Part shown: positions 14,838-21,963 of the stretch, one piece after another | Numbering within the stretch: the stretch's first letter is position 1 | Layout of the letters: the number at the start of each line of letters is the position of its first letter | Origin: Anaerolineae bacterium | GTDB lineage: Bacteria; Chloroflexota; Anaerolineae; Anaerolineales; E44-bin32 | DNA length: 24,654 nt | Reading direction: 5' to 3' | Assembly (NCBI GenBank): GCA_030598885.1 | Contig: JAUVOZ010000006.1 | Coordinates: forward strand, 1 to 24,654 | Translations under genes and position numbers: made by a program | Notes under the pieces: model-generated | What the model saw: only the letters and a program-made list of their open reading frames with translations | The model's database searches: none | Told to the model about the DNA's origin: nothing

Positions 14838-17063
14838 GTGGATTTATCTTTTCCGCCCGGATACCCGCCGCTTCAGCCCGGCCCATTGGCTCGCTTTCTC
14901 CCTCCGCTTGAGGAGGGGAGCATTGCTCGTGTGCTGGAGGACTATGGAAAACCCGATGATCTGATCCTTGATCCTTTTGGCGCTTCGCCTCGTCTGGCGG
15001 TGGAAGCCGGACGATCCGGTCGAGCGGTGTTGGTGGCGACCAACAATCCAGTCACCCGGTTTGTGCTCCAGCACACTGTACAACCTTTCACTCAGGCTGA
15101 ACTGCAGGCCGCGTTAGCCCGTCTTGCCGCGGCCCCCAAGGATGACAGTCGCCTAGAACCCTTTCTCTTGGATCTCTACCGAACCGAGTGTGTACGTTGT
15201 GGAGCACTGGTCATCGCCGAGTCTTTTATCTGGGAGCGAGAAGCCGAGGGTCCATCTCATAAGGTGTATGTTTGTGATCGGTGCAACTATGCGGGCGAGG
15301 GACCAGCCACTAAGGCTGATTGGGAACGGGCACGGATCCTCAGCCGACGTGGTCTACAGCACGCGATAGCGTTGGAACAGGTTGCTCCGGCGGGCGATCC
15401 CGATCGGCGTCATGCAGAGGTGGCGCTCTCGGTCTATCCCGGGCGAGCGCTATATGCCCTGATTACCCTGGTCAACAAACTCGAGCAATTAGTGTTTGAA
15501 CCGAGGCTGAAGGCTGCTGCGCAAGCGTTGATGCTCTCGGCGTTCGATTCGGTGAACTCCCTATGGGGATACCCGGAGGGACGTAGTCGGCCGCGTCAGT
15601 TAATCGCCTCTCAACGTTATCGCGAGGACAACGTGTGGCGTGCCCTGGAGCGTGCAGTGAGGACATGGGCGCTGGATGATCCAGGCGTGCAAGGGACTAT
15701 TTGGCCGGAGGATGGGCTTCCAAGCCCGGGTGTAGTAGCGATTTTCCCTGGACCGGTGCGCGAACTGGTGCCGACTTTGACCGATGACAGGGCGCGATTC
15801 CTACTCACCGTCCTGCCGCGCCCCAATCAAGCCTATTGGACACTTTCTGCGTTGTGGTCCGCCTGGTTATGGGGGAAGACTGCAACAGCACCGATTAAGG
15901 GTGCCCTGCGCCGCCGCCGCTACGATTGGGCTTGGCACGCCGGGGCTTTGCGGACTGTTCTGGCAGGTCTAGCGCCTTTACTCGACCCGGAGGCTACCGT
16001 CATGGCTTTTCTGCCAGAGGCCGAGCCAGGTTTCATAGCCGCAGCACTTGCTGGTTTTGATGGCGCGGGCTTTCGATTAGAAGGCCGCGCTCTGCGCCTC
16101 GATGACCGACAGGCTTTTCTTACTTGGTCCTTGGCAGGAGATAGTAGGATACCACCAGCCCTCACCGGCGAAGTACAGCAGCGAATGGCTTCGGCTGCCA
16201 TTGGGGCGTTGCTGGCGCGTGGTGAACCTACCCAATACCCATTGCTACACGCCGCATCGTGGTGTGAGTTGGCACGCGAGCGTCAGTTGGCCCACCTCTG
16301 GCAATCCGAGGAGAGTCATATTCTGTCCGCAGTGGGCGATATACTCGAGGCCACCCTGGTAGATCGGGAGATCTTTGACCGCCTTGGACGTTTTGTCGAG
16401 CCGGAGAGTGGGCTCTACTGGCTGACTGATCCTTCGGATGCCAATCAACCACTCGCCGATAGAGTAGAAGAGATCGTACTGGAAACATTGCGTCAAGGGG
16501 AGAGTTTCACACTTGTCGAAGTAGACGATCAAGTCTGCCAGACGTTATCCGGATTGTTGACACCCGACCGGCGGTTGGTGCACGCCTGCCTGATATCTTA
16601 CGCTCAGGAGGACCCGCAAGAGGGGGTTTGGCGGTTGAGGTCCGAGGATGATCCCGAGAGGCGTGCAGTGGATTGCCAGGAGATCCGCCATCTGTTAGCC
16701 GAGATGGGTCAGCGTCTGGGTTTCACGGTTCAGGATAAGGATCGGCTGGCTTGGCTTGACGAACAGGGGCGACAGGTTTATGTATTTGTAATTTCGGAGA
16801 CAGCCGTGCTTGGTGCTGCGCTGGAGGTTGGAGAGGCTGCTTCGCTCACTTTCGTCCTGCCTGGCGGACGGGCAGCTTTGGTGGCGGAAAAGGCGCGTCG
16901 TGACCCGCGACTCCGCCAGTGGCTACAGAACCGAGTGGGCGTGGTTAAATTTCGGCACGTTCGCCGGCTGGCGGTCGAGATCGGACTAAGTCGTGAAAAC
17001 CTGGGCACGAGACTGGCTATCGATCCACCGGCGCATCACGATCCACAGCTACCACTCCTGTGA
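14838..17063 (+). CDS. Degenerate DNA-methyltransferase-like protein with zinc ribbon
   Basis: A 741-residue protein. Residues 1-420 follow the plan of DNA adenine/cytosine-N4 methylases of the DUF1156 kind. Motif I-like LILDPFGASPRLAVEAGRSG (residues 41-60) is followed by a strand that would end in the SAM-binding acid but reads VLVATNNPV. An inserted zinc ribbon has Cys118, Cys121, Cys146 and Cys149. The place where the catalytic DPPY is expected, before the WSAWLWGK helix, reads LPRP (326-329). The later part (LRTVLAGLAPLLDPEATVMAF, then DGAGFRLEGRALRL) again matches the methylase pattern. Thus the fold seems kept and the catalytic motif lost. Residues 420-741 are not recognised; they contain charged helices and a strand-rich end. 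No restriction or DNA-processing genes lie nearby. It may be a nucleic-acid-binding pseudoenzyme (inference). Confidence 0.7.
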   Translation: MDLSFPPGYPPLQPGPLARFLPPLEEGSIARVLEDYGKPDDLILDPFGASPRLAVEAGRSGRAVLVATNNPVTRFVLQHTVQPFTQAELQAALARLAAAPKDDSRLEPFLLDLYRTECVRCGALVIAESFIWEREAEGPSHKVYVCDRCNYAGEGPATKADWERARILSRRGLQHAIALEQVAPAGDPDRRHAEVALSVYPGRALYALITLVNKLEQLVFEPRLKAAAQALMLSAFDSVNSLWGYPEGRSRPRQLIASQRYREDNVWRALERAVRTWALDDPGVQGTIWPEDGLPSPGVVAIFPGPVRELVPTLTDDRARFLLTVLPRPNQAYWTLSALWSAWLWGKTATAPIKGALRRRRYDWAWHAGALRTVLAGLAPLLDPEATVMAFLPEAEPGFIAAALAGFDGAGFRLEGRALRLDDRQAFLTWSLAGDSRIPPALTGEVQQRMASAAIGALLARGEPTQYPLLHAASWCELARERQLAHLWQSEESHILSAVGDILEATLVDREIFDRLGRFVEPESGLYWLTDPSDANQPLADRVEEIVLETLRQGESFTLVEVDDQVCQTLSGLLTPDRRLVHACLISYAQEDPQEGVWRLRSEDDPERRAVDCQEIRHLLAEMGQRLGFTVQDKDRLAWLDEQGRQVYVFVISETAVLGAALEVGEAASLTFVLPGGRAALVAEKARRDPRLRQWLQNRVGVVKFRHVRRLAVEIGLSRENLGTRLAIDPPAHHDPQLPLL

Positions 17064-17187
17064 GCGGGTATGGATTACGCATCAGGGATTGTGGAGCGGA
17101 AGGGGCTCGGAAAACGTTGAGACGCTGAAGCGGGAATACATAGATGACAACACTAAAAACGCCCCAGCCCGAGGAAAGGAAGGAAAT

Positions 17188-17235
17188 ATGTGCCCCTTTT
17201 CATGCTGGTGGCTACTTTTTTCAACGGACTTATAA
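17188..17235 (+). CDS. Candidate 15-codon leader peptide upstream of plsY
   Basis: A short ORF (MCPFSCWWLLFSTDL) begins with ATG 17188 after a strong GGAAAGGAAGG ribosome site and ends with TAA directly abutting the ATG of plsY. plsY itself has no Shine-Dalgarno, so its translation probably depends on ribosomes that finish this ORF. Two Cys, two adjacent Trp and two Leu are present, but there is no terminator-like structure that would prove attenuation. The 124 bases before it hold no other gene. Its reality is inferred from position and ribosome site alone. Confidence 0.5.
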   Translation: MCPFSCWWLLFSTDL

Positions 17236-17829
17236 ATGGTCTGCGTTTTGAAAGCACTAGTCGCAGGGGCTATTGCCTACGGTTTGGGGTCGATTCCTTT
17301 TGCGGTGCTGATCACCCGGTGGAAGGCAGGAATTGATGTGCGGAGTGTCGGTTCTGGGCACGCTGGGGCGACCAATACAATGCGTGCCGCAGGGTGGGGA
17401 GCGGGGATCCTAGTATTAGTGCTTGATCTTGGCAAGGGCTACTTTGCTATGTGGCTGGCACAGCGGCTGGGAGGTTCGGAGTATACGCTGGCATTAGCGG
17501 CAGGGATGGTGATGATCGGGCACTGCTGGCCGTTGTACGCAGGGTTTCGGGGTGGTATGGGAATGGCCAGTGGGGGAGGTGCGCTGTTGGCCATTTGGCC
17601 CCTTGGATTTGTATTGGCAGTTGGTCTAGCGGTACTGCTTCAATTGGTTATCCGCCACTCGGCCCGAGCTAATTTCTTCACTGGCCTCCTTCTCGTACCC
17701 CTATGGGCACTGTTCGGTATCCCCGGCCCGTTGTTGGTGACTACTGGAGTGGTCGGGGCGATCATCTCCTACCGAGCATTCTCCGATTGGCAACGGGTTT
17801 ATAAAGAATTGTGGTTAGATCGAGAGTGA
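17236..17829 (+). CDS. plsY: Divergent PlsY-type glycerol-3-phosphate acyltransferase
   Basis: A 197-residue integral membrane protein with about five hydrophobic segments, matching the size and plan of PlsY, which moves an acyl group from acyl-phosphate to glycerol-3-phosphate at the start of phospholipid synthesis. Motif 1 is recognisable as GSIPFAVLITRWKAGIDVRSVGSG but continues HAGATN where GSGN-x-GATN is usual. Motif 2 reads GHCWPLYAGFRGGMGMA, with Met in place of the conserved Lys of GGKG. Motif 3, normally HRENI-like, reads YRAFSDWQRVYKELW and lacks the His and Asn. It may be a paralogue with altered activity. The ATG 17236 follows directly on a TAA and has no ribosome site of its own. 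It converges on the PBP1A gene. Confidence 0.85.
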   Translation: MVCVLKALVAGAIAYGLGSIPFAVLITRWKAGIDVRSVGSGHAGATNTMRAAGWGAGILVLVLDLGKGYFAMWLAQRLGGSEYTLALAAGMVMIGHCWPLYAGFRGGMGMASGGGALLAIWPLGFVLAVGLAVLLQLVIRHSARANFFTGLLLVPLWALFGIPGPLLVTTGVVGAIISYRAFSDWQRVYKELWLDRE

Positions 17830-17953
17830 ATTGCTTCAAGAGCTGAGTATGACCCTTGACTCTAGTCAGAGATCTATACTCTTGCCCCGCTCTCATGGGT
17901 TAAGAACTGAGCTTTGATATACAGCTAGGATGGGGTTGTGAAGACATTTAGGA

Positions 17954-20900
17954 TTAGGTTGGAGTCGGTGTGGCTGAAGGAGTGGCAGTCGGCGATGGGG
18001 AGGAGGTGACTGTCGGCGTGATTGAATGTGTGGAACTCGGGGTGACCGTGGGGGTTGCCGTGGGGTTAGGGGTATTTGTGTAGGTACTGGTGGCGGTTGC
18101 CGTAGGAGTTGAGGTTGAAGTAGGAGTGGGCGTTGGGGTAGAGATGCTTATTGTCAGGTGGAGACGCACCTCAGCCTTACCACCCTTTGTGCTGTGGACA
18201 GTCAGGATCAGGGTAAGTGGTCCATTGGGGATCTCAGACAGATCCCAGTCGATTAGTTTTTCTGGCTGCTCGTAAGGCGTTTCACTTCTTGTGATTCGAG
18301 TCCAGGTTATCGGGTTGTATCCTAGCCCGTACTTCAACGCCCAGCGATCAAAATTTGCTGTGGCCGCAGCCTGACCAAAGATCGAGAGCACGTTGGTGTT
18401 GATGATGCTTCCCTCTGGGGGGTTGGTTAGTGATAAGGTTGGGCGCGGGCTGTTGCTGGAACAAGACGCTTCAGGGATGAAGAACAGGTCATCCTCCTCG
18501 AAGCCCATTTCTTCCGCCCACTTTTGGCCGGCCGCCTCCTCTTCGATCCACATCCTCCCCCAGGGATCACTTACGCTCAGCCCAAGCTTCTCGATAGCGA
18601 AGTTGGGACACTCGGCCGAGGCAAGTTCTAGAGAGTAGCTGTCCACCCAGACCTTCCGCCACATGTCTTGTTCCTTCGGAAGCGGAGGCTGGTCAGCTGC
18701 GAAGCGTTCAGTGCGGTGGGAGGGACACCACTCGGAGGGCTCAGTTCCGGAAACGGAGCAGATAACCTTTTCGACGATTCCCGCTGGTATGGAGAAGGGA
18801 GTCGATTGCCCACTGTTCAAGTATTGTACGGCAAACTGCATGAATTGGTTCCAAATCGGCCCAGCCCCGGTAAGGCCTGAGGTATTTTGCATCGGGGTGT
18901 TATCAGCATTACCTACCCAGACCCCGATGGCGATATCGGGAGTGTAGCCGAGGGTCCAATTGTCCCGGAAGTCGTCGGTGGTACCGGTCTTGGCTGCGGC
19001 GGGGAAGGGCAGGTTGAGCAACGAATTGGGGCCGAAGGCTGGCGTACGGGCAGGGTTGTCGGAGAGGATGGAGGTGATCAGGTGGGCATGCTCGGAGCGG
19101 ATAACTTGCTCCCCCAGCGGTTGCTGATATTCATAGACAGTTTCACCGGTGTGGTCGATTATGCGAAGAATGCCTACGGGAGGTACACGCAAGCCACCGT
19201 TGGCGAAATTGGCATAAGCGCCGGTCAGTTCCAGCAGGGTGACTTCGCCACCTCCAAGTGTCAATGAGAGGCCATAATCATTACGGGTGAAGGTTGTGAT
19301 CCCCATCCGACGGGCGAGGGCGATCATGCCCTCTTCCTGAGGTGTGGTTAAGTCATCATATATGCCCACAAAACTCAGCGTTTTAACCGCAGGTATGTTG
19401 TAGGAATTGGCCAGGGCGGATCGAACGGTAACCGGTCCGTGGAAGCGTTCGTCATAATTTACCGGCTCATAGGGAGGACGCGGGTCAGTGGGGTTTCCTG
19501 AGGGGGGAAACTCGGAAGATACATCCCAGATGAGGCTAGCGGGAGTCCAACCTTTTTCGAAGGCGGCGGTATAGGTGAGGGGTTTGATCGACGACCCAGG
19601 CTGGCGGGGACGGACAGCCATGTTAACCTGCCCGTCGATCTCCTCGTTGTAGAAATCAGCCGAGCCGATCATGGCTAAGATCTCACCGGTGTTTGGCCGA
19701 ATAGCGACCAGTGCCCCGGAGCCTACTCGACGATCAGCAAGTGCAGTAATCTGTTCCTGCACGATCTGCTGAGCTTGTTGTTGTAGATCGGGATCGAGGG
19801 TTGTGTGGACGGTGAAGCCCGAGCGGTAAATGGTTTGTGGGTCATATAAACGTTCAAGTTCGTTGCGGATGAAGACGACCCAGTGAGGGAACCGGATATC
19901 CACTGCGGGCGGTGTGAACTTGAAATTAATAATTTCAGCCGCTGCCGCGCCGGCCTCCTCAGGTGAAACACAGATAGGCTGCTGTGAGTTACTGACGTAA
20001 ATACATCCCTGTTCGGCGCTGGTCTGCACCATCAACGTCAGGACTTGTTGTTGCCGGGTTAAAGTGACCTCACGGTTGGTAAATATGTCATATACCGAGG
20101 GAGCCTGGAGCAACCCGGCCAGGAAGGAGGCCTGGCTCAAGTTGAGTTTTTCGGCAGAGATGTTGAAGTAAGTTTCGGCAGCCGCCTCGACGCCGTAGGC
20201 AAGGTTGCCAAAATAAACTTGATTTATGTAGAGCTCAAATATCTCGTCCTTGGAGTAGCGGCGGGTGATTTCGGCCGCGAGAAGGACTTCGCGCGTCTTG
20301 CGTAGCGCCGTACGCCGGGAACGTTCTTCAGGGCTGAAGAGAAAGTTTCTGGCGAGTTGTTGGGTGATTGTGGAGGCACCGGTGACGATTCCACCTTGCA
20401 GATAATTCTGCAGTGCAGCCCGCCCGATGGCAAATAGATCGAACCCAGGATGGCTGTAGAATTGTGAATCCTCAGTGGCGATGACCGCCGCCACCATGTA
20501 GGGGGAGATCTGATCTAGCGGTACATATGTACGACGCCCGGCTTGAGGATCGAGAATCTCGTAGAGTAGATTGCCTTCTCTATCTAGAATGCGAGTGGTC
20601 TCGAACGTAGGGGCATGGTCCGGCAGGTCATCGACCGAAGGCAGGGTGGCTGCCAGGGCATAATATTGGTAAACACCGAAGGAGATCACACCAATAACCA
20701 CGGCAACCAGGAAGAATGAGATCAGTATCATCATCCGCAGTAGACAACCACCGAAACCAGCTGTCTGAACCGCACCTGGTCTGGGAGTGCCTGCTTGAGG
20801 TGGTGGGGTTGCTGGTTTAGTGACGAAAGCGGCTTGGCTAACTTGTGTAGCCTCCACATCGCGCTCTGGTACGCGTTGAGGTAGTGGTGAACTGTCTTCA

Positions 20901-21292
20901 TCAATGGGTGGAGGCGGTGTGGTGGGGGGAGGGTGCTCTAGGGTTGGTTCGGGGTGAATCGTCTCTGTATGATCTTGATCAACTACGGGTTCCGTTTCAC
21001 CCTTAGAGCTCTCCTTTAACCAACCAACGGCTAAATCGGCAACCTCACTCGGATATTGCTCGGGTATCGAGGAGAGATCGGCTGGAGGACTAGGTGGAGC
21101 TTCAGAAGGTGCGGCCTCGGTCAGCAGTCGACGGAAGCGGTCCACGGCATCTTCATTTGCTTCGTCCTCCGCTGGAGTGCTTTCAGCCTGTTCATCGGAA
21201 GAATTACATTCAGCCCGGCTGATAGAAGATTCTTCCTCCGAAGAATCTTCTCCAAGGGAGTCTATGAGTGCATCATCCTGATAATCAGTCAT
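17954..21292 (-). CDS. Class A penicillin-binding protein (PBP1A type) with long N- and C-terminal extensions
   Basis: A 1112-residue bifunctional peptidoglycan synthase, longer than the usual 700-850. Residues 1-180 are a cytoplasmic tail, acidic and Pro-rich, without recognised domain. A membrane segment lies at about 187-210. The GT51 glycosyltransferase domain follows, with catalytic Glu274 in IATEDSQFYSHPG, then GASTITQQLARN and the RKTREVLLAAEI segment. The transpeptidase domain has Ser567-x-x-Lys570 in PGSSIKPL, SYN in ANSYNIPAVK, and KTG at 768-770. After it come a beta-sandwich-like region (about 945-1045) and a Thr/Pro/Ser tail of about 65 residues. The ATG 21292 has TATAAT 8 bases upstream and no Shine-Dalgarno. 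It acts outside the membrane in cell-wall synthesis; the extensions may tether partners inside and outside. Confidence 0.96.
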   Translation of the reverse strand: MTDYQDDALIDSLGEDSSEEESSISRAECNSSDEQAESTPAEDEANEDAVDRFRRLLTEAAPSEAPPSPPADLSSIPEQYPSEVADLAVGWLKESSKGETEPVVDQDHTETIHPEPTLEHPPPTTPPPPIDEDSSPLPQRVPERDVEATQVSQAAFVTKPATPPPQAGTPRPGAVQTAGFGGCLLRMMILISFFLVAVVIGVISFGVYQYYALAATLPSVDDLPDHAPTFETTRILDREGNLLYEILDPQAGRRTYVPLDQISPYMVAAVIATEDSQFYSHPGFDLFAIGRAALQNYLQGGIVTGASTITQQLARNFLFSPEERSRRTALRKTREVLLAAEITRRYSKDEIFELYINQVYFGNLAYGVEAAAETYFNISAEKLNLSQASFLAGLLQAPSVYDIFTNREVTLTRQQQVLTLMVQTSAEQGCIYVSNSQQPICVSPEEAGAAAAEIINFKFTPPAVDIRFPHWVVFIRNELERLYDPQTIYRSGFTVHTTLDPDLQQQAQQIVQEQITALADRRVGSGALVAIRPNTGEILAMIGSADFYNEEIDGQVNMAVRPRQPGSSIKPLTYTAAFEKGWTPASLIWDVSSEFPPSGNPTDPRPPYEPVNYDERFHGPVTVRSALANSYNIPAVKTLSFVGIYDDLTTPQEEGMIALARRMGITTFTRNDYGLSLTLGGGEVTLLELTGAYANFANGGLRVPPVGILRIIDHTGETVYEYQQPLGEQVIRSEHAHLITSILSDNPARTPAFGPNSLLNLPFPAAAKTGTTDDFRDNWTLGYTPDIAIGVWVGNADNTPMQNTSGLTGAGPIWNQFMQFAVQYLNSGQSTPFSIPAGIVEKVICSVSGTEPSEWCPSHRTERFAADQPPLPKEQDMWRKVWVDSYSLELASAECPNFAIEKLGLSVSDPWGRMWIEEEAAGQKWAEEMGFEEDDLFFIPEASCSSNSPRPTLSLTNPPEGSIINTNVLSIFGQAAATANFDRWALKYGLGYNPITWTRITRSETPYEQPEKLIDWDLSEIPNGPLTLILTVHSTKGGKAEVRLHLTISISTPTPTPTSTSTPTATATSTYTNTPNPTATPTVTPSSTHSITPTVTSSPSPTATPSATPTPT
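17957..18148 (-). repeat. Low-complexity Thr/Pro/Ser coding tail of the PBP1A gene
   Basis: About 64 codons alternate ACT/ACC/ACA, CCC/CCA/CCG, GCC/GCA and TCC/AGT in TPT, SPT and ATP units. Codon choice varies from unit to unit, so it is a diverged rather than a fresh repeat. Such tails in secreted proteins are flexible and often glycosylated. Confidence 0.75.
21224..21251 (-). repeat. Perfect 12-base inverted repeat inside the PBP1A N-terminal coding sequence
   Basis: AGAAGATTCTTC (21224-21235) and GAAGAATCTTCT (21240-21251) are complementary over all 12 bases with a 4-base loop that reads GGAG in the mRNA. It lies 41-68 bases after the start codon and encodes part of the acidic Glu/Asp/Ser tract. 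In a leaderless transcript this stem would be close to the initiating ribosome. Confidence 0.7.
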
Positions 21293-21300
21293 ACAACGCG

Positions 21301-21306
21301 ATTATA
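21301..21306 (-). promoter_or_regulatory. -10 box of the PBP1A promoter, leaderless geometry
   Basis: A consensus TATAAT on the minus strand ends 8 bases before ATG 21292. No convincing -35 lies at 16-18 bases. The CGCGTTGT between box and start contains no ribosome site. Confidence 0.5.
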
Positions 21307-21375
21307 GCACGCTGACCAGCAACGAAGTAGAAACGAATAGATAGGTGGATATCAGGCGCATTCGACCAAATATCT

Positions 21376-21852
21376 CTATTCGTCCTCTGGTTTGCTCTGT
21401 ACCAAAACTACCCATTGTCCCTTCATCACCGTCTGGTCATCCTGGTTCTTGACCTTTACTCCAAGTACCAACGAACCTCCACCCAAGCGCGGCAGCGGTT
21501 TGCTCTCTTCGAGCTCGATCTCGACATGGATAGTATCGCCAATGTAGATCGGTCGGCTGAACTTCCACTCTTTGATTTCACGAAAAGCTAGCGCTGTGCC
21601 TTCAATCATGCCAGTGCGGTCGGCAAGACCGGAGGCGATCGACATCCCTAGCATGCCGTGAGCCACGCGTTGTCTGTATGGTGTCTGATCGGCGAACACG
21701 GCGTCGGTGTGAATTGAGTTGTAGTCACCTGAAAGACCGGCGAAGTTGACCACATCGGCTTCAGTGATCGTGCGTCCATGACTAATAATGCGGTGGTCGA
21801 CCTCGAATTCCTCGAAGTACATGCCTCGTCTTGATGAAGTGGAGAGAGTCAT
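21376..21852 (-). CDS. MaoC-family (R)-specific hydratase / dehydratase
   Basis: A 158-residue single hot-dog-fold protein. The hydratase 2 motif is intact: FAGLSGDYNSIHTD with Asp43 and His48 as the catalytic pair, followed by RVAHGMLGMSIASGL. The C-terminal half has the expected strands (YIGDTIHVEIEL and TVMKGQWVVLV). Such enzymes hydrate enoyl-CoA or act on related acyl-CoA or dicarboxyl-CoA substrates; the substrate cannot be told here because no fatty acid or PHA gene is adjacent. The ATG 21852 has an AGGAGGT ribosome site 4 bases upstream; the frame is open to 21888 but that part has no ribosome site. Its promoter lies just upstream, back to back with the glycoside hydrolase gene. Confidence 0.93.
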   Translation of the reverse strand: MTLSTSSRRGMYFEEFEVDHRIISHGRTITEADVVNFAGLSGDYNSIHTDAVFADQTPYRQRVAHGMLGMSIASGLADRTGMIEGTALAFREIKEWKFSRPIYIGDTIHVEIELEESKPLPRLGGGSLVLGVKVKNQDDQTVMKGQWVVLVQSKPEDE

Positions 21853-21878
21853 AATTACCTCCTGGCTGAGATTGAGTA

Positions 21879-21887
21879 ATTCTAGCA
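21879..21887 (-). promoter_or_regulatory. Extended -10 promoter of the MaoC gene
   Basis: TGC followed by TAGAAT on the minus strand (21887-21879) makes a TGn extended -10 box. Transcription would start near 21872, leaving a leader of about 20 bases that holds the AGGAGGT ribosome site. This is a conventional leader, unlike the divergent gene. Confidence 0.5.
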
Positions 21888-21928
21888 CGTTGGGCTTAAT
21901 ACTTGCCGCGAACGGTTGTCATGACCCT

Positions 21929-21957
21929 TTGACCATTCCCCTCACTATCCGTACAAT
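21929..21957 (+). promoter_or_regulatory. Promoter of the glycoside hydrolase gene, leaderless geometry
   Basis: TTGACC (21929-21934), a 17-base spacer and TACAAT (21952-21957) stand 6 bases before ATG 21964. The GTAACC between box and start has no ribosome site. Confidence 0.7.
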
Positions 21958-21963
21958 GTAACC

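Noticed and set aside
16993..17235. 80-codon plus-strand frame overlapping the end of the methyltransferase-like gene
   Set aside because: The protein part before 17188 has no family features. Only its last 15 codons, which have their own ribosome site, are kept as a leader ORF.
17856..17880. TTGACT and TATACT on the plus strand between plsY and PBP1A
   Set aside because: The spacer is only 13 bases, too short for a sigma70 promoter, and no plus-strand gene follows.
17957..18148. Repeat array at the end of the PBP1A gene as a possible CRISPR or tandem repeat element
   Set aside because: Units are 2-4 codons, vary in codon use and stay in frame: a low-complexity protein tail, not an array with spacers.
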